This document shows positions 8,798 to 16,145 of a stretch of 30,427 nt of DNA, piece by piece. Origin of the DNA: an uncultured Collinsella sp. (GTDB taxonomy: Bacteria > Actinomycetota > Coriobacteriia > Coriobacteriales > Coriobacteriaceae); the NCBI GenBank assembly GCA_900541145.1, contig UQIH01000024.1, positions 1 through 30,427 of the forward strand. Reading direction: 5' to 3'. The notes under the pieces are model-generated. The model was not told where the DNA came from. It did not search any database and saw only the letters and a program-made list of their open reading frames with translations. Position numbers and translations under genes: made by a program. Each line of letters opens with the position of its first letter. Position 1 is the first letter of the stretch.

Positions 8798-9328
8798 ATG
8801 ACGGACTCTTTTGAGCAGATTTCCGCACATAACGAGGAGCTGGCGCGCGATATTGTCGAGCGCGCGAGCGCTCGGGGCGTGACGGTTTCTACGGCTGAGT
8901 CGCTGACGGCGGGTATGATCGCCTCGACGATTGCCGATATCCCGGGCGCCTCGGCGGTGCTGCGCGGCGGTGCGGTGACCTATTGCGATGAGATCAAGCA
9001 TCGTGTTCTGGGTGTTGAGCAGGAGACGCTCGATCGGTTTAGCGCCGTGTCGCACCAGACGGCGCGCGAGATGGCCGTGGGCTCGCTGGACCTCTATCAG
9101 AGCGATGTAGCCGTAAGCGCAACGGGCTACGCTGGGCCCGGTGGTGGCACTGAGCAAGACCCCGCCGGTACGTTCTATATTGGCTGGGCGTATCGCGCGG
9201 CCGATGGGGGAGCGCCGGTTGTCGAGTCTGCGCGCTGTCACTATGAAGGCGATCGGTCGTGCGTTCGTGCCTGTGCGGTCGCGGAGGCTTTGGAGCGCAT
9301 TGTCCGCGTGCTCAATTCTATGGAATAG
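8798..9328 (+). CDS. pncC: Nicotinamide-nucleotide amidohydrolase (CinA C-terminal domain)
   Basis: This is a stand-alone CinA C-terminal domain of about 176 residues. The family deamidates nicotinamide mononucleotide to nicotinate mononucleotide in pyridine nucleotide recycling. Motifs seen are STAESLTAGM near the N-terminus, RGGAVTYCDEIK, and the active-site region SATGYAGPGGGTEQDPAGT. The N-terminal MoCF-like domain of full CinA is absent, as in many bacteria. Two starts are possible: GTG at 8792 and ATG at 8798. Neither has a strong ribosome-binding site, and I prefer the ATG. The gene lies 6-12 nt behind pgsA and ahead of recA, a widely kept order. A hairpin after the stop probably ends the long upstream transcript. 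Confidence 0.92.
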   Translation: MTDSFEQISAHNEELARDIVERASARGVTVSTAESLTAGMIASTIADIPGASAVLRGGAVTYCDEIKHRVLGVEQETLDRFSAVSHQTAREMAVGSLDLYQSDVAVSATGYAGPGGGTEQDPAGTFYIGWAYRAADGGAPVVESARCHYEGDRSCVRACAVAEALERIVRVLNSME

Positions 9329-9335
9329 ACGTGGT

Positions 9336-9359
9336 TTAAGGGGCTTTAGGGCCCCTTAA
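9336..9359 (+). terminator. Hairpin after pncC, likely terminator
   Basis: Positions 9336-9344 and 9351-9359 form a perfect 9-bp stem (ttaaggggc with its complement) with a 6-nt loop, 8 nt after the pncC stop. The following T-tract is weak, so termination may be partial. It separates the cell-envelope/translation run from the SOS-controlled recA unit. Confidence 0.6.
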
Positions 9360-9440
9360 TTGTGGAGATAGGGACCTTTAACGGTATTGGTGTTTGCACT
9401 GGTACATGACCTAAACTTGTTCGATTACCCGTATTTGTGA

Positions 9441-9503
9441 TTGGTGGGGTCAAGCGTTTGGTCGGTGATTGGTCGGCGTTTGATCGGGTTTTGGAATGGT
9501 CGG
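9441..9503 (+). repeat. Iterated TTGGTCGG-like octamers upstream of recA promoter
   Basis: Four near-identical octamers occur at 9458 (TTGGTCGG), 9469 (TTGGTCGG), 9480 (TTGATCGG) and 9496 (ATGGTCGG). A looser copy, TTGGTGGGG, lies at 9441. Successive spacings are 17, 11, 11 and 16 bp. The run ends 24 bp before the recA -35 element. It could be a multi-site operator or a helically phased region. No regulator can be named. Confidence 0.55.
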
Positions 9504-9526
9504 GTGCATATGATGAATCTGAACGG

Positions 9527-9555
9527 TTGACCACGAACAGCCGTTCGTTTATTAT
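9527..9555 (+). promoter_or_regulatory. SOS promoter of recA with LexA box in the spacer
   Basis: A -35 element TTGACC (9527-9532) and a -10 element TATTAT (9550-9555) are separated by exactly 17 bp. The spacer is occupied by the palindrome ACGAAC-AGCC-GTTCGT (9533-9548). This matches the Gram-positive LexA/DinR box (GAAC-N4-GTTC), and lexA itself is at 19061-19705. Bound LexA would block RNA polymerase directly. Confidence 0.88.
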
Positions 9556-9585
9556 CGTTTCAGGTTGTTAAGAGGAGGGCTATTC

Positions 9586-10734
9586 ATGGCCAAGAATTCA
9601 GGTCCCGTACGTACCGTTCATGCACGCACGACGGGTAAAGAGCGCGACGAGATGATCGCCACCACCAAGGCCGAGATCGAGAAGAAGTTCGGCCAGGGCT
9701 CTATTATGAGGTATGGCGACGGCGGTCCGGAGCTCGAGGTCGAGGCTATTCCGACGGGCTCTTTGGCGCTCGATGCCGCCTTGGGTATCGGCGGCGTTCC
9801 GCGCGGCCGTATCGTCGAGATTTATGGCCCCGAGTCCTCCGGTAAGACGACGCTTTCGCTCGAGATCCTTGCAGAGGCGCAGGCCATGGGCGGCGTTGTT
9901 GCATTTATCGATGCCGAGCACGCGCTTGATCCCACCTATGCCGCGCGCATCGGCGTCGATATCGATGAGGTCCTAATTTCCCAGCCCGATACGGGCGAGC
10001 AGGCGCTCGAGATCGTCGATATGCTTGTGCGCTCCGGTGCCATCGACGCCATCGTCGTCGACTCTGTTGCCGCCTTGACTCCGCGTGCCGAGATCGAGGG
10101 CGAAATCGGTGATACGACGGTGGGCCTGCAGGCTCGCTTGATGAGCCAGGCACTCCGCAAGCTTGCCGGCTCGCTTTCCAAGTCCAACACGACCTGCATC
10201 TTCATTAACCAGCTGCGTGAGAAAATCGGCGTCATGTTCGGCAACCCCGAGACCACTACGGGCGGACGCGCGCTCAAGTTCTTCTCTTCCGTGCGAATCG
10301 ATATTCGCAAAATCGATACCATCAAGCTCAAGGATGAGGTTATCGGCAATCGCGTGCGTGCCAAGGTCGTTAAGAACAAGGTGGCCGCTCCGTTCCGCTC
10401 GGCTGAGTTTGACATCATGTACGGCACCGGCATTTCCAAAGAGGGCTCGATTCTGGATATGGCCGTCGAGTGCGGCATCTGCAAAAAGATGGGATCCTGG
10501 TTTGCCTATGGCGAGGATAAGCTCGGCAACGGTCGCGAGGCCGCCAAGACGTTCCTGCGCGAGCATCCCGATTGCGCTGACGAGATCGAGCACAAGGTTC
10601 GCCTTGCCTGCGGTCTTGAGTATGACGATGATGCCCCCTCGGAGGTTGAGTTGACCGACCAGCCCGCCCCCGAGGAGTTTGATGAGCTGTACGCCATCGA
10701 TGGCTCCGCAATGCTCGACGATGACGACGAGTAG
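9586..10734 (+). CDS. recA: Recombinase RecA
   Basis: The 382-residue strand-exchange ATPase also serves as coprotease for LexA self-cleavage. Walker A is GPESSGKT at residues 81-88. FGQGSIMRYGD near the N-terminus, the L2-region NQLREKIGVMFGNPETTTGGRALKF and an acidic C-terminal tail ending DDDDE are all typical. The N-terminus is about 15-20 residues longer than in many RecAs. I chose ATG 9586 because AGGAGG lies at 9573-9578; an in-frame TTG at 9565 would overlap that ribosome-binding site. The promoter with LexA box just upstream indicates SOS induction. recX follows 11 nt after the stop and probably shares the transcript. Confidence 0.98.
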   Translation: MAKNSGPVRTVHARTTGKERDEMIATTKAEIEKKFGQGSIMRYGDGGPELEVEAIPTGSLALDAALGIGGVPRGRIVEIYGPESSGKTTLSLEILAEAQAMGGVVAFIDAEHALDPTYAARIGVDIDEVLISQPDTGEQALEIVDMLVRSGAIDAIVVDSVAALTPRAEIEGEIGDTTVGLQARLMSQALRKLAGSLSKSNTTCIFINQLREKIGVMFGNPETTTGGRALKFFSSVRIDIRKIDTIKLKDEVIGNRVRAKVVKNKVAAPFRSAEFDIMYGTGISKEGSILDMAVECGICKKMGSWFAYGEDKLGNGREAAKTFLREHPDCADEIEHKVRLACGLEYDDDAPSEVELTDQPAPEEFDELYAIDGSAMLDDDDE

Positions 10735-10745
10735 CGGATGCCGAC

Positions 10746-11438
10746 ATGTCGTATACGGTGACCGAGGCCACGGTCGTCTTTCCCGATAAGAAAGCGGCCT
10801 CCTCGTTCTCGAGCGGTTATGCGTCTAAAAAGCCCTGCGCGCATATCGATTGCGATTTTGAGGGCGGTTTCGAACGTTCCATTTGGATTCCCGTGCGCGT
10901 GGCGCGCCTGTACGTTAAGAACCGCCCCGATCTTCCCTGTGATTGGGATGACTTTCGCGAGGCGGTGCAGCTTATCGAACGCAAATGTGCACTCACCATG
11001 GTGACTGAGATGCTGTCACGCCGCGATCATGCCACGGGCGAGGTGCGCGATAAGTTGGCTCGCTATGGCTTTCGACAGCCCGCGATCGATTTTGCGGTTG
11101 CTCGAGCGACCGAGTATCGGTTTTTGGACGAGAACCGTTTTTGCTCGTACTTTATCGAGGAACGCAAACGACGCGGCTGGGGGCAGCGCAAGATTGAGAC
11201 TGAGCTTAAGCGCCGCCATGTCGTACTCGATGATATCCCCGGCTATCCCGAGGATTATTTTGCCGTGGAGGACGACTTGGCACGCGCATCGGCTTTACTT
11301 GCAAAGCGTCGTGTTCCCGAGACACGTGGATTCGAAAAGCTCGTCCGGTTTTTGATGGGCAAGGGATTTTCGTACCACATCGCCGCCGATGCCGTAAAGG
11401 CGCGTCTCGATGCCGAACGTGAGGAATGTGCAGTTTAG
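10746..11438 (+). CDS. recX: Regulatory protein RecX
   Basis: The 230-residue protein is a RecX-type modulator of RecA filaments. It has the helical repeats expected of the family: residues about 85-135 (ALTMVTEMLSRRDHATGEVRDKLARYGF), about 145-180 (FCSYFIEERKRRGWGQRKIETELKRR), and a third C-terminal repeat (about 195-225, LVRFLMGKGFSYHIAADAVKARL). Length is within the family range, with an N-terminal extension of about 75 residues. It directly follows recA, the usual position. The ribosome-binding site is weak, consistent with translation coupled to recA. The family is well supported by context and repeat pattern, although RecX sequences diverge quickly. Confidence 0.9.
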   Translation: MSYTVTEATVVFPDKKAASSFSSGYASKKPCAHIDCDFEGGFERSIWIPVRVARLYVKNRPDLPCDWDDFREAVQLIERKCALTMVTEMLSRRDHATGEVRDKLARYGFRQPAIDFAVARATEYRFLDENRFCSYFIEERKRRGWGQRKIETELKRRHVVLDDIPGYPEDYFAVEDDLARASALLAKRRVPETRGFEKLVRFLMGKGFSYHIAADAVKARLDAEREECAV

Positions 11439-11500
11439 ACACATGTGTTTTGCGTACCTGCCGTTCACCGCGTTTTAGCCGCCGTGCTGGGTCCATTTAT

Positions 11501-11529
11501 TTGACAGTTGTTGTGGTTCAACGTACGAT
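11501..11529 (+). promoter_or_regulatory. Strong housekeeping-type promoter for rny
   Basis: TTGACA (11501-11506) and TACGAT (11524-11529) are separated by 17 bp, a near-consensus sigma-A promoter. Transcription would start near 11536, leaving a 5' leader of about 160 nt before the RNase Y start at 11696. No LexA box is present. Confidence 0.75.
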
Positions 11530-11558
11530 AAACACTGTCATTTGCTTTGTGATATGTG

Positions 11559-11669
11559 CTCATCTTTGATGAGTTTGTTTATATGTTTATCTGTATCCGA
11601 CCCGCATAAGCTGCGCCCATATTACTCAAATGTCGCGAGCCGTTCGTAAGGACGGTTCGTTTTGTTGTG
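11559..11669 (+). promoter_or_regulatory. Two hairpins in the rny leader, possible attenuator
   Basis: The leader contains CTCATC-TTT-GATGAG (11559-11573) followed by TTTGTTT. It also contains an 8-bp stem (11636-11643 with 11652-11659, one G-U pair) followed by TTTTGTTGT. Both have the shape of weak intrinsic terminators, yet lie between the promoter and the gene. Premature termination or RNase Y autoregulation is possible; the latter is inference only. Confidence 0.35.
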
Positions 11670-11695
11670 TAACGAATCCATAAAAAGGAGTGAGC

Positions 11696-13246
11696 ATGCC
11701 TATCATCGCAGCGCTCGTTGGCATCGTTTTGGGTGCCATCGCCGCCATTGCCTACATGCGCACCGCCAAGCAGGGTAGTCTTCACGAGGCCGACGAAAAG
11801 ATCCAGTCGGCTCACGCACAGGCTGAGTCCCTAATCGGTGATGCAAAGCGTCAGGCCGAGACCCTCAAAAAAGAGGCTCTGCTTGAGGCAAAGGAAGAGA
11901 TCATCAAGAATAAGCAGGCTGCCGAGGCCGAGGACAAGCAGCGTAAGAGCGAGATTCGTACGCTCGAGAACCGTGTGATGCAGCGCGAGGAGTCTCTCGA
12001 TCGCCGCAACGATGCCCTCGACAAGCGTGAACATCAGCTGTCCAGCCAGGCGGGCCAGGTCGAGAAGCGCTCCCGCGAGCTTGAGGAGCTCTGCGCCAAG
12101 CAGACCTCGGAGCTCGAGCGCATCGCCGACCTGACCCGCGAGGACGCTCACAAGGAGCTTCTCGATAAGGTTCGCGGCGAGGTTACCCACGAGGCCGCCA
12201 CGATCATCCGCGAGTCCGAGCAGCAGGTTCGCGCCGAGTGCCACAAGACCGCTCAGGAGATCTTGTCCCTGGCGATTCAGCGCTGCGCCGCCGATCACAC
12301 CGCCGAGGTCACCGTTACCTCCGTGCATATTCCTTCCGATGATCTCAAGGGTCGCATCATCGGCCGCGAGGGTCGTAACATTCGCACCTTCGAGCAGGTT
12401 TCCGGCGTCAACCTCGTGATCGATGATACGCCCGAGACCGTCGTGCTTTCGAGCTTCGATCCGGTCCGTCGCGAGACCGCCCGCGTCGCCCTCGAGAACC
12501 TTATTGCTGACGGCCGCATTCACCCTGCCCGTATCGAGGAGATGTATCACAAGGCCGCCGACTTGGTTCAGCAGCGCGTGCGCGAGGCTGGCGAACAGGC
12601 TGCCTTCGATACCGGTATCCACGATCTGCACCCCGAGATCGTTAAGACCCTGGGTGCTCTGCGCTACCGCACCTCGTTTGGTCAGAACGTGCTCCAGCAT
12701 TCCCTCGAGGTTTCCGACCTGTGCGGCGTGATGGCTTCCGAGCTTGGCCTGGACGTTTTGACCGCCAAGCGTGCCGGCCTGCTGCACGATCTTGGCAAGG
12801 CTATCGACCATGACGTCGAGGGTCCGCATGCCGTTATCGGCGCTGAGCTCGCCCGTCGCTATGGCGAGAAGCCCGTTATCGTTCACGCTATCGAGGCCCA
12901 TCACGCCGACGTCGACCCCAACACGGTGCTCGATGTTCTGGTCCAGGCTGCCGATGCCGTTTCTGCCTCTCGCCCTGGTGCCCGTCGCGAATCGGCCGAG
13001 AACTACATCAAGCGCCTTGAGAAGCTCGAGGAGATTGCCAACTCCCATGACGGCGTTGAGCGTACCTATGCTATGCAGGCTGGTCGCGAGGTTCACGTCA
13101 TGGTTCAGCCGGACAAGATTTCCGATGCTCAGTCCACGGTCTTGGCTCATGACATCGCCCATCAGATTGAGGAAGAGATGGAGTATCCCGGTCAGGTGCG
13201 CGTCGTCGTGATTCGCGAGAGCCGCGCTGTCGATATCGCTAAATAA
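11696..13246 (+). CDS. rny: Ribonuclease Y
   Basis: This 516-residue membrane-anchored endoribonuclease starts mRNA decay in many Gram-positives. An N-terminal membrane helix (about residues 3-22) is followed by a long charged coiled coil (about 25-200). A KH RNA-binding domain (IIGREGRNIRTFE, with GREGRN at 223-228) follows, then an HD metal-dependent phosphohydrolase domain with the HD pair at H364-D365 (LLHDLGKA). Length is typical. I chose ATG 11696 because AAAGGAG (11684-11690) lies directly upstream; a GTG at 11690 overlaps that site. RNase J at the left end completes the usual decay enzyme pair. The next gene starts 1 nt after the stop. Confidence 0.97.
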   Translation: MPIIAALVGIVLGAIAAIAYMRTAKQGSLHEADEKIQSAHAQAESLIGDAKRQAETLKKEALLEAKEEIIKNKQAAEAEDKQRKSEIRTLENRVMQREESLDRRNDALDKREHQLSSQAGQVEKRSRELEELCAKQTSELERIADLTREDAHKELLDKVRGEVTHEAATIIRESEQQVRAECHKTAQEILSLAIQRCAADHTAEVTVTSVHIPSDDLKGRIIGREGRNIRTFEQVSGVNLVIDDTPETVVLSSFDPVRRETARVALENLIADGRIHPARIEEMYHKAADLVQQRVREAGEQAAFDTGIHDLHPEIVKTLGALRYRTSFGQNVLQHSLEVSDLCGVMASELGLDVLTAKRAGLLHDLGKAIDHDVEGPHAVIGAELARRYGEKPVIVHAIEAHHADVDPNTVLDVLVQAADAVSASRPGARRESAENYIKRLEKLEEIANSHDGVERTYAMQAGREVHVMVQPDKISDAQSTVLAHDIAHQIEEEMEYPGQVRVVVIRESRAVDIAK

Positions 13247-13247
13247 C

Positions 13248-14333
13248 ATGAACGACGCGAACGAGCTCATCTCATTTATCGCGTCGATGTCGGGGGAGGG
13301 CAACCTTCGCGTCGAGGAGAACCTTGGCGAGGGGTATGTCCGCCTCCGCGTTTCGGAGGCCGAGCGGCGGCAGGCAAAGCACGACATTCAGCATGTCGAG
13401 GATATTGTCATCGAAATGCTGCGGAACGCCCGTGATGCCGGCGCCGACAAGGTCTATCTCGCCACGACCAAGGAAGATGGCGTCCGTACGCTCGTCTTTC
13501 TGGATAACGGCTCGGGCGTGCCGCAGGATATGCAGGAGCGCATCTTTGATGCTCGCGTTACCTCCAAGCTCGAGAGCATGAAGATGGATCGTTGGGGCGT
13601 TCACGGTCGAGGCATGGCATTGTTCTCGATTAAGCAGAACACCGACGAGGCACGCGTTGTCGCGTCGGATGTTGACCTTGGCTCGGTTTTTAAGGTGAGC
13701 GTCGCTACCGACCGCCTTGGCGAGCGCGCCGATCAGTCCAGCTGGCCTCAGGCCGTGAAGGACGAGGAAGGTCACTATGTCTGCGCCCGCGGCCCTCACA
13801 ACATCATTCGCGCCGCCTGCGAGTTTGCTCTCGAGGAGCTACGCGCCTGTGATGTCTATTTGGGGTCTCCGTCCGAGATTGCCGCGACGTTGCATGCGCA
13901 GGCGTCCAGCCGTCTCGATGCTTCTCGTCTTTTGTTTATCGATGACGAAGCCGAGCTTCCGGTGGTCGATCGCCTGGGACTTGCTTCGGATGCGGAAGAC
14001 TTTATTCGTATCTGTTCGGGTCTGGGCCTTGAGATGTCCGAGCGTACGGCGCATCGTATCTTGGCGGGCCAGATTAAGCCCGTTCGCGGTGTGACCGCAC
14101 GCCTGCTTCGCGAGCGCGATTCGTCTCCGCATGCGTCTGCTCCGGTTGATCTTGCCAAGGATCGTCGCGGGCTGCGTATCGCCAAGGACGACATGGCGCA
14201 GTTCTCGCGAGCCGTCGAACGCGACTTTAACGATCTTGCATCGCGGTACTATCTCAACCTTTGCGGCGACCCCAAGATTCGTGTTTCGCGTGATCGTATT
14301 ACCGTGACGTTCGATCTTGCCAAAGAGGAATAG
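13248..14333 (+). CDS. Uncharacterised Bergerat-fold (GHKL) ATPase
   Basis: I do not recognise a named family. The 361-residue protein carries all ATP-site boxes of the GHKL fold. The N box is E56-x3-N60 in IEMLRNARDAGA, the G1 box is DNGSG at 86-90, and the G2 box is GVHGRGMAL at 117-125. RVTSKLES at 103-110 sits between them. The DAGA and TSK pieces resemble MutL and Hsp90 more than sensor histidine kinases, and no phospho-acceptor or sensor domain is visible. The C-terminal half (about 180-361) shows nothing I can name. It starts 1 nt after the rny stop, so translational coupling with RNase Y is likely. A link to RNA turnover or DNA repair is only inference from position. Confidence 0.8.
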   Translation: MNDANELISFIASMSGEGNLRVEENLGEGYVRLRVSEAERRQAKHDIQHVEDIVIEMLRNARDAGADKVYLATTKEDGVRTLVFLDNGSGVPQDMQERIFDARVTSKLESMKMDRWGVHGRGMALFSIKQNTDEARVVASDVDLGSVFKVSVATDRLGERADQSSWPQAVKDEEGHYVCARGPHNIIRAACEFALEELRACDVYLGSPSEIAATLHAQASSRLDASRLLFIDDEAELPVVDRLGLASDAEDFIRICSGLGLEMSERTAHRILAGQIKPVRGVTARLLRERDSSPHASAPVDLAKDRRGLRIAKDDMAQFSRAVERDFNDLASRYYLNLCGDPKIRVSRDRITVTFDLAKEE

Positions 14334-14337
14334 CATC

Positions 14338-14366
14338 TTTACCGAGTCCGTTCGGTACGATACAGT
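14338..14366 (+). promoter_or_regulatory. Candidate promoter for spoVS
   Basis: TTTACC (14338-14343) and TACAGT (14361-14366) are separated by 17 bp, starting just after the GHKL gene stop and about 40 bp before the spoVS start. The match is moderate. It would allow spoVS-miaB-miaA-hflX to be expressed apart from rny. Confidence 0.4.
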
Positions 14367-14407
14367 TATTGCAGTTAAAACGTACTTTTAAACGCAGGAG
14401 TTTCTTC

Positions 14408-14725
14408 ATGGATTGCCTGAAGGTATCAAGCAAATCATCGCCCGCGTCCGTTGCCGGCGCCATTGCCGGTATGGTCAAAGATGGTGTCCCCGTCAATATC
14501 CAGTGTGTCGGCGCGGGTGCCGTCAACCAGGCCATCAAGGCCGTGGCCATTGCACGCGGTTTTTTGATTCCAACCGGGTTTGATATTTCCTGCGCGCCGG
14601 TGTTCTCCGACATCCTCATCAACGGGGAGTCGCGCACGGCCATCCGCCTTTCTATCTACGTTCACCAGATCAATCGAGCTGCTATGGATAACGTCGTCAT
14701 GGATGATGTTAAGCCTGTGGCATAG
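14408..14725 (+). CDS. spoVS: Stage V sporulation protein S family protein
   Basis: The 105-residue protein is SpoVS-like from its first residues (MDCLKVSSKSSPASVAGAIAG) through VSIYVHQ-type residues near 86. This is an Alba-like fold thought to bind nucleic acid. The family also occurs widely in non-sporulating bacteria. In Bacillus it affects spore coat, septation and sigma-factor-dependent timing. The classical protein is about 86 residues; here an extra C-terminal tail of roughly 19 residues contains VMDDVKP. I chose ATG 14408 because AGGAG lies at 14396-14400; an upstream ATG at 14369 would add a non-conserved basic stretch. Placement just before miaB is a common arrangement. Function in this organism is unknown. 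Confidence 0.93.
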   Translation: MDCLKVSSKSSPASVAGAIAGMVKDGVPVNIQCVGAGAVNQAIKAVAIARGFLIPTGFDISCAPVFSDILINGESRTAIRLSIYVHQINRAAMDNVVMDDVKPVA

Positions 14726-14774
14726 CTTCTGCTTGCCTCGATTCGCCTCCCTTCCATCGTTAGGACTTATGCAC

Positions 14775-16145
14775 ATGGACCAGCGTTCCGTACGCGATAT
14801 TCTTGCCGGTAAAACCTACTTTATCCGCACCTTTGGCTGCCAGATGAATCAGCACGACTCCGAGCGTGTGAGCGGTCTGCTCGATTCGTATGGTTGCCTC
14901 ATGGCGCTCGATCCCGAGCATGCCGATATCGTTGTCTTCATGACATGCTGTGTGCGTGAGGCCGCCGATACTCGCCTGTACGGTCAGTGCAATTCCTGCA
15001 AAAGCCTGCCGCCTTCGCCTTCGGGCAAGCGTGTGGTTGCCGTGGGCGGCTGCATCGCGCAGCGTGATGGCGAGGGCCTTCTCACCAACGTCGATAACGT
15101 CAATGTCATCTTTGGCACGCATTCTATCGCACATGTGGACGAGCTCATTGCCGAGGCGTTCCTTGACGGCAAGCGTCATATCCGCACCAATGAGCATGAG
15201 GATACGGATGCCATGAGCATGCCGTGGCATCGCGAGACCCAGTATCACGCCTGGGTGCCCATCATGACGGGCTGCAATAATTTCTGCACCTATTGCATCG
15301 TGCCGTACGTGCGCGGTCGCGAAAAGAGCCGCCCCTTCGAGGAGATTGTCGACGAGGTGACCGGTTTGGTGCGCCAGGGCGTGCGTGAGATTACACTGCT
15401 GGGCCAAAACGTTAACTCATATGGTCGCGATCTGTTTGGCAAGCCGCGTTTTGCCGATCTGCTACGTGCCGTGGGCGATACGGGTGTGGAGCGCATCTTC
15501 TTCACGTCTTCGCATCCCAAGGATCTATTGCCCGAGACCATCGACGCCATGGCCGAGACGCCTGCCGTTATGCCGCAGCTGCACTTGGCCGTCCAGTCAG
15601 GTTCGACACGGATCCTCAAAGAGATGAATCGCCGTTATACACGCGAGGACTATCTGGGCCTGGTCGATCGCATTCGCAACCGCATGCCCGATATCGCGCT
15701 CTCGACCGACATTATCGTTGGCTTCCCGGGCGAGACTGAAGAAGACTTTGAGCAGACGCTCTCACTTGCCGAGACGGTCCGTTATGCTCAGGCCTATACC
15801 TTCATCTATTCCAAGCGCGCCGGTACCCCTGCCGCCGAGATTGACGATCCTACGCCGCATGAGGTTATTCTCGAGCGTTTCAACCGCCTGGTTAAGGTTA
15901 TCGAGACCACGGCACACGAGTATAACCAGGGTGAGCTTCATGCTGTGGTGCCGGCGCTCATTGAGGGCACGAGCAAGAAGAACGATGCGGTCCTGCTGGG
16001 CAAGAGTCCCAAGAATCAGACCGTTCATGCGCCTATCCCCGAGGGTTACAGCATCGATCAGCTTGTTGGCAAGATCGTTGATGTTGACGTTGACGTTGCC
16101 AAGACCTGGTATTTGTCCGGCTCCGTTGTGGGCGAGCCGCGCTAA
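14775..16145 (+). CDS. miaB: tRNA-2-methylthio-N6-dimethylallyladenosine synthase MiaB
   Basis: This 456-residue radical-SAM methylthiotransferase acts on i6A37 of tRNAs, after MiaA, whose gene follows. The auxiliary-cluster cysteines are C22 (FGCQMNQHDSE), C58 (MTCCVRE) and C93 (GGCIAQRDG). The radical-SAM triad is C167, C171 and C174 (GCNNFCTYCIVPYVRGRE). A C-terminal TRAM domain covers roughly 385-450. The common NTCSIRE motif reads MTCCVRE here, with an extra adjacent cysteine. I chose ATG 14775, 9 nt after AGGA; ATG 14769 is too close. The TAA overlaps the miaA ATG by one base, so both steps of the modification are translationally coupled. Confidence 0.96.
   Translation: MDQRSVRDILAGKTYFIRTFGCQMNQHDSERVSGLLDSYGCLMALDPEHADIVVFMTCCVREAADTRLYGQCNSCKSLPPSPSGKRVVAVGGCIAQRDGEGLLTNVDNVNVIFGTHSIAHVDELIAEAFLDGKRHIRTNEHEDTDAMSMPWHRETQYHAWVPIMTGCNNFCTYCIVPYVRGREKSRPFEEIVDEVTGLVRQGVREITLLGQNVNSYGRDLFGKPRFADLLRAVGDTGVERIFFTSSHPKDLLPETIDAMAETPAVMPQLHLAVQSGSTRILKEMNRRYTREDYLGLVDRIRNRMPDIALSTDIIVGFPGETEEDFEQTLSLAETVRYAQAYTFIYSKRAGTPAAEIDDPTPHEVILERFNRLVKVIETTAHEYNQGELHAVVPALIEGTSKKNDAVLLGKSPKNQTVHAPIPEGYSIDQLVGKIVDVDVDVAKTWYLSGSVVGEPR

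Noticed and set aside
11831..13387. 518-residue - strand frame opposite rny
   Set aside because: Shadow of a conserved RNase Y gene; no ribosome-binding site or domain.
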